NCBI GenBank assembly: GCA_030737875.1
Contig: CM060915.1
Location: 907,688,677 to 907,752,676 of the forward strand
DNA from: Allium sativum
Taxonomy: Eukaryota > Streptophyta > Magnoliopsida > Asparagales > Amaryllidaceae
Length of the DNA stretch: 64,000 bases
Direction of reading: 5' to 3'
The translations under genes were made by a program, and so were the position numbers. Every line of letters starts with the position of its first letter. The stretch's first letter is position 1. This document shows positions 43,104-55,428 of the stretch, piece by piece. The notes below the pieces were generated by a model. That model saw nothing but the letters and a program-made list of their open reading frames with translations. It had not been told where the DNA came from and did not search any database.

Positions 43104-43600
43104 GTGCATTCTCTCACCACCAGCATACTTGAGAGAGATGCAGTAAGATTTCTGTTAAAAGAGTTTTTCCTTTTTGATTATCCTGTTAGTACTCCTTATG
43201 ATTTTAGCGCTTCACATTCGTTTATATCTGCTTCCATAATTGAGTCTCTGCACCGTAGAGCTTGTATAGTAGAGGATCCCATTATTTTCTCAAATCCAAT
43301 TGGTGGTTCGGCTCATTTATCTTTGATTTGTAAGGATTTGGGAATATTTATATTAAAGTATTGAGTCTAAGTGGAATGCTTATGTTTTTGGGCTATGGGT
43401 TGATTCTAGGAATTGATTGGTTAGCTAGTAATTGTGAAACAAGGGTAGTTAGACTTTCGAAGTGCCTCGGTAATACCCTTGAGATTTCGTACGATCCTAA
43501 GGGATTAGTTTGTCTTAGCTACCTAGAATCACTTTATTTATCTATCGACGATTTTCGATCCGTTGGAGTAGTCCATGAGTACGCAAGATGTTTTGATTAG
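43104..43600 (+). pseudogene. Element F protease remnant
   Basis: Two frames (43104-43364 and 43361-43600) correspond to the retropepsin region seen in element I. The active-site segment reads YDFSASHSFISASIIESL, with a change in the D-S-G triplet, followed by GYGLILGIDWLAS from the second half. A frameshift near 43360 separates them. Catalysis is very unlikely. Confidence 0.7.
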
Positions 43601-44870
43601 GGTAGGGGTTTTCCCCCTAAAACTCGAAACAGACTTCCGCATGTATGTAGATGACACTGCAAGGCCAGTTATGCGATCAACGATAATTCTGGAGCAAGAT
43701 TGGCAAGGATAGACAGAGTCGGTAAAGTGCTCAATGGTTTGGTTGTTTTATTAGTATCATCTCACATAGATCGTCCAAATTCGAAGGAGGTATCTCTTGG
43801 GTGCTTTTCTGATATTGGTTTAGGCCTTTGGGGTTTGTACTTGAGGGATTTCGAGTTCGACTAGGATGGTTTGCATGAGAAATAAATGGTTGGGGCTGGC
43901 ACCCTAAGTAAGACTGACCTTAAGAGAGGTAAAAAGTACTAGCAACCTTTAGCTTTAGAACCTCAGAATTGTGACATGATGAATAAGCTAAGTAGTAGAG
44001 AGACCTCTAATCATATACACTTGGTATCGTGGTTAACATCTGTTTTATCTTGGAAAGATAGTTCGACAACATTGGATACCCTCTAGCATAGTAAGTGATC
44101 GAGGTCCTATCTTTACTAGTGGGTTTTGGAAATGGAAGTCAAGAAGCTTCGCAATCGTGAAGTTAAATTAGTTAAGGTACAGTGAAGTGAAGTTAAAGAA
44201 GATGCGACTTAGAAGACTGAAGACTAGATACGCGCATCTTACCCTTTTTGAGGGTATATCCTTGATTCCACTTTTTCTATAATATCTATTTGCATGCTAG
44301 TTTTTAGCTTTTAAGTATATCCTCTCGGTCCTATCCTAGATCCTTAGGTAGAAGCTAATGGATGTAAACATGTGTTTGAGACATGTTATGTTTGGTGGAT
44401 GCAAGTGGTTGCATGTGTTTGCTAGTGGTTGCTCGTGGATGCATATACACACATTAGGAACTAGATCGGCTCAGTCACTTTCATATTGCATATGCACGAG
44501 TGAATTTTTATACATATGAATTGAAACTTGGTGTGTTATCATATGGATGTTGCATTTGTATGAATGATTGTGCACTCATGTAGAAGTTATAAAGTACGAT
44601 TAGGAATAATTGCATACATGATGAACTCATGGCACTGGCATGATTCGCATTAAGGAGGTCAACTGAATTAGTAGACCGCTTGATTTTGCATTTGGGTACG
44701 AACATATACACACACTATGCATATATTCATGAAAAACATTAGAAACTTTTTTTTAAGGACAATGGATGCCTGTGATTGAACGGTTGAGTAGATGGGTGAT
44801 TGGATGGTAGGATATAAGTTTTTTCTCGACTTGAAGATTTCGGGGACAAAATCCTAAAAGGAGGGGAGAA
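43601..44870 (+). pseudogene. Element F integrase stub fused to chromodomain end, and 3' interior
   Basis: Apart from decayed sequence, a short piece with SDRGPIFTSGFWK (around 44095-44133), the second-aspartate motif of integrase, is followed at once by KKLRNREVKLVKVQ (about 44140-44185), the end of the chromodomain as seen at about 60145-60195. Several hundred bases of integrase are therefore deleted. The region from 44330 to 44620 matches 60350-60600. Nothing else is coding. Confidence 0.7.
44857..44870 (+). promoter_or_regulatory. Element F polypurine tract
   Basis: AAAGGAGGGGAGAA directly precedes the 3' LTR. Confidence 0.88.
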
Positions 44871-47800
44871 TGTAACACCCCGTATTTTCTGTTAACGTTA
44901 TAGTAAGGAATCAAAGAATAATTAATTTTAAATGCGAGAATCAAGGGAAACGGGTTACGCCATTGCGTTCATCTTGGAATTCTGCTTGAGATAGAGTCCG
45001 AGTTTGCGTAAAACGGACACCGTATGAAGGAGATATGGAAGAACAAAGAAAACCAGAAGAGAAAAAAATATAAATGCACTGGCGCACTTGGGAAGTGCGC
45101 CAATACAAAAATTGCACTGGTGCACCTGTCAAGTGCGCCCAGGTCGGGCTGAAAGCCTGCACAGCTTTCTGGTATGTTCTGATCCATACTATGACTCATT
45201 GCTGAGTCCTTTCTGACTCCTTGCTGAGTCATTAGGGCTGAGGTGTCACCCTATCCTGATTGAATGGTTGTGGTTAACTCTAGGTTCATCTGACGACTAT
45301 AATTAAATTGAAGTTCTATATAAACAACCTAATGCTCAACCTAAAATCACACAAAAATAATCCTAGAACTATCATGCCGTCAATAGAGAACTTGGAATAG
45401 CCGTCACCGCTTTCAATTCAGAAACGAGACAAAAGCCTACATCAAAATCAAATTAAAAGTAATCAAATTCAACGATCTACATCAAAGGCGAGCATACCAA
45501 TTTCAGAATTCAGATTTCAGAAATCAAGAATTCCTTTTTAGTTTGTAAGTTGGTTATTACGTAGATTTAAACGTTCTTTTAATTGAAATCACGACATGTT
45601 GTAATTCGAATATAGAATGAAGCCTATGTATAAGATAAATAAAGTTTGATTCTCAAACTACCATTGCGATTGATTATGCCTATATGTTTGTGATGATGAA
45701 CATACCATATTGTATGTTATTGGAATATATGATGATTGGGTAAAGAACTTATTATGCCAACTGAATGGTGAAACATGTCATGTTATAATTCGGTTGTTAC
45801 TTACAAGTTTATGATCTAAATCACATGCTTACATGTTAGATCAACATTCATGTATATTTAGAACTATGTTAAGTTGAATCTATTTATATTGCAAGATTTG
45901 GATTTGTAGCTCTCTTATGTTTTAACACATAAGTTATCATGCTAAGTTGTGATTTGAATATGTTTATAGTAGCTCTCTTATGTTTTAACACATAATTTAT
46001 CATGCTAAGTTGTGATTTGAATATGTTTATAGTAGCTGTCTTATGTTTTAACACATAAGTTATCATGCTAAGTTGTGATTCAAATATGTTTATAGTAGTT
46101 CTCTTATGTTTAACACACATAAGTTATCATGCTAAGTAGGGATTTAAATATGTTTATAGTAGCTTTCTTATGTTTTGACATACATAAGTCAATATGCTAA
46201 ATTGTGGTTTAAAAATTGTGTTTATATGTTAAACCTCCATGCTAGACCTATATCAAGTTTACATGATAATTAGATCCAACTTAATCACGAGTTCATCTTT
46301 ACATGACAAGTTTAATTTGTGTAGTTCTATGTAAATTCATATGCTATGATTCATGTTAATTGGATCTAAATTTTGCAAGCTCATTACCCTATGCCAAATC
46401 TATATGTCACATATTTTTATGTTGATAGAATATTTCATGTTCTTCGCTTTTCGCTTTTGTGGTTATAAGTTAGGCTAAAACACCGAGCCTAACATTCCTT
46501 GTAATTTTGCGAACGTGCAAACGGGGGATATCGTTGGGGTAAATATGAAATTGTATGTAATTGGCATGTTTGGCACATGCCAATGATTAGTGGAATTTAA
46601 ATGGTATAATTTTTATATACCAAAGATTATGAATATGATTTAGGGGAAAAGTGGGCCATGACAATAATTGATTTACTTATAAGCATGAAAGATAAACATG
46701 AAAATTACATGGCATAGATTTGGTATATTTGATATACCATTTATTGTGAGCATAATCAAAAGGATAATTATGGCATGATTAAATTAAGATTAATTTACAT
46801 AAAGAATTAGACATATATAGAAAATATGTGAATTTAGAAAATTCGAATATGCCTAACCCGAGGTTAGACTGAGTTGTGGTGTAAAACTGCCCGGAATCGA
46901 CCGGCATACCCAGTGACCACAACAAGACCTATCTAATTTGTGTGGTTAGTGCATCAAGCCCAAAAGAACCCGAGATTAGACTGAGTTGTGGTGTAAACCT
47001 GCCCGGAACCGACCGGCACATCCAGTGACCACAACAATACCTGTCTAATGTGAGAGGTTGGTGCTTTAATTAATGAATTAAAACTCATGAATAATCAAGC
47101 TAGAATTGTAGGGTTAAGTAACTGAGGTAACACTTAAGCGTAATAACATGTTAACTAGACAAGTGGGTGAGGTTTAGTAAATTTAGAACACTTAACCGTA
47201 ATAACATGTTAACTAGGCAAGTGGGTGAGGTTAAGTAAAATTAGAACACTTAACCGTTACAACATGTTAATTAGACAAATGGGTGAGGTTAAGTAAATTT
47301 AGAACACTTAACCATTGTAACATGTTAATTAAGCAGATGATAGAGTTAAGTTAACTAAGGTAACACTTAACCAAAATATATAATGACATGTGGTGGGGTT
47401 AAGTAATACAAGAGGAAAACACTTTACCAATTATATAACATGATGTATGGGAAGGGTTAAGTTAACACGAGAGGGCAACACTTAACCAATATAACATGAT
47501 TTGAGGTAAGGTCAAGTCAACCCCAGAAGGAAACACTTAACCAACATGACGTGACAGGGGGATGGGTTAAGTTTACTTGAATTGATTAATGACACTTGAC
47601 CAGTATAACTTGATGAACGAATGGGATTAAGTTAAATGGGGAATACTTAACCAATATACCTGATGACTGAACAGGGTTTAGTTAATAAATCACACTTAAC
47701 CAATCTTACATGATAAGTGAGAAAGGTTAAGTTAATAAGAACCACTTAACCAATATGACATTACGAGTTGGAGGTTAAGTACACGTCGGGTTGGTGGGTA

Positions 47801-49055
47801 ATATTTGTAAATATAGGCCCACAAAACTTAACCATTGAATAAACATGCTTGAATCTATGAGAGGGATAAGTACATCTCGTGTAGGTGGGTAATATTAGTC
47901 CATATAGGCCCACAATCTTAACCATTAAGAAAACATGCTAGAATCGGTGGGAGGGTTAAGTACATCTCGTGTAGGTGGGTAATATTTGTATATATAGGCC
48001 CACAAACTTAACCAGCAGGAAACCCTAGTAACGGGGACCCATTTCTACAGTAACCCACATAGATGTATCATGGTACCTGAAACTAGGCAGGGTGGGTCAC
48101 AATTACTGGGTTGATTATAAGCGGTCAAAGATAACGGCAGGGGGTACGTCAGTGTAGGTTCCGATGGTTTACGGGCGTGCACGTACTCCGGAGTAGGAAA
48201 AAGGAGGCACTGGGTACCAATAGTTTTACACTGTGCATTCTTGAATCGTGTCGGGGTCGCTATCATAAGGATTGATACACCTTATGGTGGGACCAGCACA
48301 GGGTAGCTACATGCAAGAGAGGGCCGATTGACACAGACACACTGCAAGCTAACACAGGTAGGAAGCCGATCGATAGGGTAGTAAGGGTACATCTAACATA
48401 TTCATGGCAATTGGGCTGATTGAGGTGGAATCATCAAATATAGATGTACACCTGAAGGCTACCACAACTGCGGAGGTTGGGATCGTATTATACAGATTAC
48501 TAGTTGAGACACTAGTTAGGTGGTGCAGAGATTATAGTAATGGGTGTGATCACATGTTCAACCTATCTTGTCTTATATTAGGGTATTGTCCTATGTTCTG
48601 TTACTCCTGTCATGATCCCTTTTCCTTGTTTAAGTGCTAGTAATCATTGAACTTACCAGACTTATTGTCTGACCCGTTTTCTCTCGTCTTCTTTTCTTCC
48701 ATTCCCCCTGGTAGTCAGGGAGGGAATAACTCAGGTTTGTTTGGACCGTTACTCTTTCCAAGCTTGAAGACTCTTTGACGTGTTGCCTTGGACTCTCTCT
48801 TCTACTGCTATGGCTGGCTCATGCTTTATTTGGGGAAATCATTTTATGCTTCTTTATTTTTGTTAAACAAGACATGATACTTTGGTATTGTAAAACAATC
48901 TTTGTACAAGCTGTTTATCAATGAAATAATGTTTTATTTATTTGCCGCCGTTTAATTGTCTGTCTTGTAATTTATCTGCATCTTTTGCCTATAATGCTCC
49001 ACCGAAATTAAGGCATTCTACTTGTGAGTGACCTTAACGAAGGTGGGGTGTTTCA
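44871..49055 (+). repeat. Element F 3' LTR
   Basis: 4185 bp, starting TGTAACACCCCG. It follows 38335-42528 throughout with scattered substitutions and a few small indels, including all the subrepeat blocks. Confidence 0.93.
45914..46225 (+). repeat. 63-bp tandem repeat in element F 3' LTR
   Basis: Same units and copy number as at 39379-39690, so the array existed before the element inserted. Confidence 0.88.
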
Positions 49056-49060
49056 ATGTG
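49056..49060. repeat. Target-site duplication ATGTG of element F, right
   Basis: Matches 38330-38334. Confidence 0.92.
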
Positions 49061-50290
49061 CTAGACCCCCCCCCCCCCCACACACACACACATTAAGCCT
49101 ACGACTTGTGGATGTTGGGTACGTCAGTCGGGTCCGAGCAGACTTCTTCCACAAGTCAGACTTAACCTCGTGTCTTTGCCTATTACGTGTTTATGCACTT
49201 AGACTACTCACATTAGATTCACCACTTGCGTTTCTATATATGTCGTCGGGTCCGGGCAGTCTTCTACCACAAGTGTAATCTAACCTCGTATCTAAGCGCG
49301 GTTACAGTTTCTAATTACTGTAAATCTAAGCATTTTCATTGTTTATCAATTATCCCTATTTCATTATAGGTTTTCATGCCTCTTTTCCAAGTCATATTTA
49401 TCATGTATCATATGCTCCAAATTAGGATCCCTAATCACAGTTTGGTTTTTGCCCCAAATCCATATTCATGTTTTCAACTCAAGTTATGCCCCAAATTTCC
49501 CAATACAAGTTATGCTCCAATTTTAACGTTTTCCCCTCATTCCCAATTTCACGTATTCACATATTTCAGCGGTATGCCTAGGCTCGAAGGTAGCCTGGCT
49601 ATAAAATAAAAAGGGAAACGAAAAAGGGAAGAGAACTGAAATAAGCATACCAACAAGATAGACATATGATGGCAGAAATAGGCATAGCAACTGAATAAGC
49701 ATATAGTGACATAATTTGGCATAATAACAAGATAGGCATATATGAATAGAACTGATGAACATGTAATAACAAAATTGATTAGGCATAGTGACATGATTAG
49801 GCAGTTAGCATAATAGGGCATCATAAACAAGTATGATGAGATCTAAACAGTAAATTAGATGTTCAGTCATGGCAGATATGGTATGATAAATAGGCATAGG
49901 CTTAGATCCAATTCATAAACATGTCAAGATTACATTTTAATTATTTCTATCTAAAAATAACATAGACTCACAGTGGTTGGATCTAAAGAACAGGGAATTG
50001 ATTGGAGAACATATCTCTTAATTTGAATAACTCTTGTTGCTGAAGAAGAATAGACTATTTTAATCTACGCAGAGGAAACATCTAGTTCTCCATTGCTTTA
50101 GAATGAATAAAACAATGATAAAGGGGTCTTATTTATAGCCTAGGGTTTACGAATCTAGCCAAGAATTCAGTCTATTTACGTTGAAATGAATTTCGCCCGG
50201 ATCTGGGGGTGTCGACATGGGTTTCGACACCCCTAGGGCTGGGGTCGACCCATAACGGGCATGATTCCCGTATTATCCCGCCTTTTGATT
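49061..50290 (-). repeat. Element E: inverted chromovirus LTR, 5' part
   Basis: Continues the inverted LTR after element F. 49370-49620 is the reverse of 60625-60880 (the AAATTTGGGGCATAAC series and the CTTTTTATTTTATAG motif). It opens with a poly-C/(CA)n microsatellite at 49066-49092. Near its end is a 9-bp-stem hairpin (GGGTGTCGA at 50207-50215, TCGACACCC at 50224-50232). It stops at about 50290, where plus-strand RT coding begins without any LTR terminus. Confidence 0.75.
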
Positions 50291-50291
50291 T

Positions 50292-51017
50292 CTGATTATT
50301 TTGAGGGAGTTTAGCAAGCAAGTAGGGGAGTTGCTTGAGAAGAGGTTTATTAGGCGAAGCATATCAGAATGGGGTGCTCCAGTTGTCTTTGCAACTAAGG
50401 CGGATGGCTCGCTTCACTTATTTATGGATTACAAAGAGTTGAATAAGCTCACTAAGAAGAATAGGCACCACCTTCCAAGGATTGATGATCTATTTGACCA
50501 GCTTGTTAGTGTATCTGTTTTCTCTCAATTAGACTTGGCCGTGGGGTTTCATCAGTTGAGGGTTGCGGAGGACAGTGTAAACAAGACCGCTTTTAGCACT
50601 CCAGATGGTTTCTTCAAGTGACTAGTCATTCCTTTTGGGTTGACGAATGCACCCACATATTTTGTGGATCTGATGAGTAAGGTGTTCCGAGAGTTTCTGA
50701 GCAGGTTCATTGTGGTCTTTGTGGATGACATTCTGATCTTCTCAAAGAGCGAGGAAGAGCATGCCCTGCATTTAGGAGAAGTTTTGAGGACTCTCCAAGC
50801 ACACCAGCTTAAGGAGAAATTCTCCAAATGTCACTTTTGGAGAGAGGTGGTAAGATTTCTAGGGCATGTGGTCTCGAAGGATGGGATAGCGGTGGATAGC
50901 GCGAAAGTAGTTGCAGTTCAAGATTGGACGATTCCAAAGAATGCAACGGAGGTGAGGAGTTTTCTTGGGTTGGAAGGCTATTATAGGAAATTCATCAAGG
51001 ACTTCACAAGGATATCA
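50292..51017 (+). pseudogene. Element G reverse transcriptase, 5' fragment
   Basis: Chromovirus RT in one frame broken by a TGA at 50619-50621. Motifs seen are [47 protein letters not shown] and the catalytic [19 protein letters not shown] block, then [14 protein letters not shown] and the connection [14 protein letters not shown]. It is truncated at its start: protease and the RT N-terminus are absent and the inverted LTR E abuts it. Element H interrupts it at 51018, and it resumes at 58206 or 58211. Confidence 0.88.
51013..51017. repeat. Target-site duplication TATCA of element H
   Basis: TATCA at 51013-51017 recurs at 58206-58210. Removing the element and one copy restores the RT frame. 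Confidence 0.92.
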
Positions 51018-53769
51018 AGTAACACCCCGGAATTTCCAACCAGTCAAAATTGCCGAAAACGTCGTGCGTCCAAAAACAACAAACAATGTTAGTTGCCATT
51101 TATTTGATAAGCATACAATATCAATAATTGCTCTACATAATTTATTTATTTTAATAAATGCCACTTATCTAATTAACTGTTTGTGTTTAAATTAAACACA
51201 ATTACCGTAAATCTACCATTGTGCAACTCTAATAAGATGGACATCGATATTCATTCCTGCACACTTGATAAACACATTAGTGTGACTTAAATAATAAACA
51301 TGAAAAATGCACCAATCCAATTCAATCCACTCTTACATAATTTATAATAATTTTACAATATTTTTCCATATTTTTTAAAACATTAAAAATAACTATTTAT
51401 GGTTACGGTCGATAATTGTACTTATAACGTTCTTTTCCGAAACAATTTGAAATAGAACTTGAAAATTATACCCCGAAATTAAAATCTGCTTTCACTCATT
51501 TGAAAGCTTTTGTCAATATAAATAAAACGTTCTTTGTTTGGTGAAAATCCAATTTAAATTCTAAAAGTTATAAAGGTTTAAAGTTTATAACTCAAATACG
51601 CGAATTGCCATTTTATGATAGCTCTATTTTGTAATATCAACAAAAAATATATTTTTATTAATAAAGCAACTGCGTCACTACCCCTTGTGACTGCCTACGT
51701 ACCTTTATCTAACTGGGTATTAGATATAAGATCAAGCCAACGTAGTTCTTCTTTACACAAAACATTTAAAATCATAATCATTGTTTACTTTCAAAATAAT
51801 CTTTGTATCGTGTAGAGATTTTCAAAAGTAATCTTAAATTACTTTTCAAATAATTTTGAATTAACCATCCCGTTCGTCGGATCAGTTAGGGATAGCCAGG
51901 GAGAGCAAGAAACTATATTTTCCAAACCCAAGCCTAGAAACTATCCTCTCTGTCACCCTAGAACATTCCAGCCTTTTATTTGAAAAACATCTATATATCC
52001 CCTATAGATCTTCCTTTCAAAAGATAAACATCTTTTATTTTAAATACTAATCATGTTCTTTTTGCAAAATCTCCTTTATAAACAAGTTTCAACCCACCTT
52101 TGTATTTCTCTAAAAAGTTCTTTAAGCGTTACTTATTTATTAATATTATATGTCAAATCAAATGTAACATCAATTGTCACGTCAAATATAACATCAAGGT
52201 CACATCAAATGTCACATCAAATGTCATATCAAAGGTCACATCAAAGGTCTCATCAAAAGTCACATCAAAGGTCTCATCAATCATTTATTATTATATGTCA
52301 CATCAAATGTCAAATCCAAATTTGAGATGATTTGGAGCAATTTACCATGGTTTTATACTCAAAACATCTATTACAGCGTTTCGGTTACGCTATGTATAGT
52401 TCTGTGTAGTTTGGAATAGTTTTTTTTTGAACTCAAAACATATATTATAGCGTTTCAATGTCGCTATGAAAAGTTCTGCTCATTTTAAAGTACTTCACAA
52501 TCAACGCAGCGAAAGATAGTGTTTCCAGAAATGCTATGGCAAGTTCTGGTTAGTTTAGCTTAGTATAGCGTTTCTGCGATGCTATGAAAAGTTCTGTATA
52601 GCCTATTATGCTTCATAACTAATTCAGGGAAAAGATAGCATTTTAAAACGCTACAAAAAGCTCCGAAATTCTATTTTAAGCTTGTTTTTGGGCAAAATGA
52701 CTCCAAATTTTCTACAATAAGAAGCTCTCTTAGTCTAATTAATTATCATAAAAAGAGACCCTTAAAATTATTTATTTAATCAATAAATAAATTTCAACAA
52801 TCCAAGGCATTTTTAACATGTCTAATTCGGGCTGATTTTTACCTTACTTTTCATCCAGTTTTTGGGTATGCAAACGGCCGAACTAGAAAAAAATGCATAG
52901 GCGAGAGTGGTAGCCTTTTGAATTAGCTTTCCAAAACGATAGAGAAGTCGAAACTTCATCAAGAATTGTAAAAGTTATGCCCAAAATAACGAACAACATT
53001 TTCAAAGGTCGAGAGTAATCATTCATTCTTAACTTTCACAACTTTTCTTCAAAACATGAAATGAATATATAAACTTAAATAATTTTTCTCACCTTATACT
53101 TGTATCTTCATCTTGTATTTTTCCTCTAAGCTTCTCCCAAACTTCTACTCCTCTTGCATTTGTTTTCCACTTGTGAATGTATGAAATGAAGTGAATATTT
53201 CATCCCTTTATATAGTAGTTTTCAAGGCTAATTTGGTAATTTAGCTTTGGACACTTGTCAACTACATATTCATGCATTCTTTAGGATGTAGACACATGCC
53301 CTCTTATGTGTCTTAAGATGATTCTACACATGGACAACTAATGTGTATATGTGTCTTTACCTCCTTAATTCTCATGACATGTGCACCTTTCATTTTATGA
53401 CACATGTCCCTATCATTTTAAGCCATTTCTCAATTTCTAGAACATGTACACATATACCATTTTATGTTACTTCTATGATATGTACATACACATATATGTG
53501 TTCTTCTAACATTACTACATGCCCGATATTCCAACAACTTTTAATAAGCAAAACCTCGTTTATCGACAAAATTGTTTTCGGCCATATTATCGATTTTTCT
53601 TTGAACTACTTATATTTATAAACAAAAATTCAACAACATATTTTCTTCTCTTTAATTATTAGTTATATAGGGATTTAATCAAGGTTATAAAAATATTAAA
53701 TCCAACATTTAAACATTTAAATAACCTCAATATTTAAATATTTACTGCCCGAAATTTCAGGTTGTTACA
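51018..53769 (-). repeat. Element H 3' LTR
   Basis: 2752 bp. The plus strand starts AGTAACACCCCGG (terminal T mutated to A) and ends GGTTGTTACA. It includes a 12-bp repeat array at about 52180-52285 and several TAGCGTTT-type short inverted motifs at 52370-52660. Confidence 0.92.
52160..52320 (+). repeat. 12-bp short tandem repeat in element H LTR
   Basis: About ten units like ATGTCACATCAA with A/T and G/A variants. The other LTR (56560-56690) has fewer units, so the array has changed since insertion. Confidence 0.8.
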
Positions 53770-53790
53770 TTCTATCCCCCTTAAAAGAAA
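53770..53790 (-). promoter_or_regulatory. Element H polypurine tract
   Basis: The minus strand reads TTTTAAGGGGGATAGAA beside the 3' LTR. Confidence 0.85.
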
Positions 53791-54348
53791 TTTCGTCCCC
53801 GAAATTCTATGCAATACTTAACCAGATATTCCATAAAAGAAACTCTATATATATCCAGGAAATTTTCTTGCAATTATACATTCAAGATAATTTTATAAAT
53901 TGAAATTGTACCTGGATATTTTATGATTCGATCCTTTTAACATTCTATCACTCCTGCAAGCCGGTCTCCTCCTCTTCTTGTGTGGTACCCATCGAATTGT
54001 ACCAAAGATTCATCATACTTCGGCTCATCCGACTCATTATCATCAAGTAAGGATGTATTCTCCATATTGTTGTACTCATCAAAATGTACCCGAGAGTAAT
54101 CTAGACATCTCACGTAATATCTTAAAAACATGATTATATTCATCAAAGCAATACATCAAATAATGGTGTACTCTCCGTCGAAATGAACCAGAGAGTAATC
54201 ATCACACTCTTACTATAAGAATTTCCAAGCAGACTTTCAAATAAGTCAAGCAAATTTTTATAAAAAATTCTTTTGTCAAAGCTAAGATCATATTCATCAA
54301 AGTGGATCCAATGTACTCAATTTAGGATATTTTATCCTATTGCGGTCG

Positions 54349-54530
54349 ACATCCGGTCATCAAATAGGATGTACTCTACTCGGCTCGATACCAACATAGA
54401 GTAATAGTTGCACTATCAAGATCTATTGTCTTATGCCGACATCCCGTCATCAAATAGGATGTACTCTACTCGACACGATACCAAGATAGAGTAATAGTGC
54501 ACTACCCAAGATCTATTGTCTTATACTGCA
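54349..54530 (+). repeat. 90-bp duplication in element H interior
   Basis: Two units contain CATC-CGTCATCAAATAGG, GTACTCTACTCG, AGAGTAATAG and AAGATCTATTGTCTTAT. Weaker relatives lie at 54040-54200. Confidence 0.75.
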
Positions 54531-54760
54531 CATCGTCATCGTCATCATCATCTGAAAGTATCCACCATTAATGAAATAATCCATAAAAATCTTTAATAAG
54601 TTTAAACAAATATTCTCTCAAAGTACTTTTATACTTTGTAATCATTACTCCCATATGGATAGCCATTTCTTTTTGGAAAATCCACACTCTCAACTTCAAA
54701 AATCATCTTAAGTATAAACCCCCCTTCTTCTTCTTTTTTGTCAAACACATAGTTCAGTTT

Positions 54761-54762
<2 letters not shown>

Positions 54763-54796
<34 letters not shown>
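54763..54796 (+). repeat. Poly-A run of 34 bases
   Basis: Uninterrupted A run in the interior of element H. No flanking duplication or SINE/LINE body is recognised, so it is treated as a mononucleotide repeat. Confidence 0.85.
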
Positions 54797-54799
<3 letters not shown>

Positions 54800-55409
54800 T
54801 TCTGAGATAGCAAACTTTCAAGATTTAAAATATGTACGATGTAAGTATTCTAGATAATTAATCTAGCTTCCCAATAAGTTATGTTAAATCCCATCAAGCA
54901 ATCAAAAGTTATCATCGAATTGCTGAAAGATCTTTTAGTAGCTAAGCTAACATCATCAGGGCTAAACAATACTAACATCTCGTTATGTAAAAGAAATTCT
55001 CACCTCGATTTTGCATGAATGCAGTATTCAATTTACTTCTCTTGGTCTTCTTCAATTTTTTTTCCCAAGCTCATTCAATTGTTTCCTTAACAAGTTGCTA
55101 TTCCACATTCGGTCTAAGCCACTCCATTGCAACCATTTTATTCTACTACATACCTCCCTTTATAAGCCGCTTCATTCCTTCGCTACTTTATAACTTATCA
55201 TATGCACTTACAACTTCATCAAACCTCTTTATGTGGTGCTTGAAAATGAATCAACACATTATTCATAAACAAAAGTTAAACAAATAAATAATACTCATAT
55301 ACCTGGTCAGAGGAATGGTGCCTTACCTTATCAAATCGAGGTAACTTCATTTTAAAATTTCTAATAATGTTTTCCTAATTTTATATGAAATTTTACTTAG
55401 GCACCTAAC

Positions 55410-55425
55410 CTAAGCTCTGATACCA
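55410..55425 (-). promoter_or_regulatory. Element H primer-binding site (iMet)
   Basis: The minus strand reads TGGTATCAGAGCTTAG, separated from the 5' LTR by three bases, an initiator tRNA-Met match. Confidence 0.92.
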
Positions 55426-55428
55426 CTT

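Larger units (their letters stand above)
38335..49055 (+). mobile_element. Element F: Tekay/Del-like chromovirus derivative with 4.2-kb LTRs
   Basis: Plus-strand element of 10721 bp flanked by ATGTG on both sides. LTRs are 38335-42528 and 44871-49055. The interior is only 2342 bp and holds an iMet primer site, protease remnants, a stub of integrase fused to the end of the chromodomain, and a polypurine tract. Gag, RT and RNase H are gone, so it is non-autonomous. The chromodomain remnant and very long LTRs place it with Tekay/Del-like chromoviruses. Confidence 0.92.
53791..55409. other. Element H interior, non-coding
   Basis: No coding sequence is supported. It holds a 90-bp duplication (CAAATAGGAT at 54361 and 54451), related GTACTCT-AGAGTAAT motifs from 54040, and a 34-base A run. 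Confidence 0.6.

Noticed and set aside
54763..54796. Poly-A run as the tail of a SINE or LINE
   Set aside because: No flanking duplication, A/B boxes or LINE coding sequence is visible beside it.
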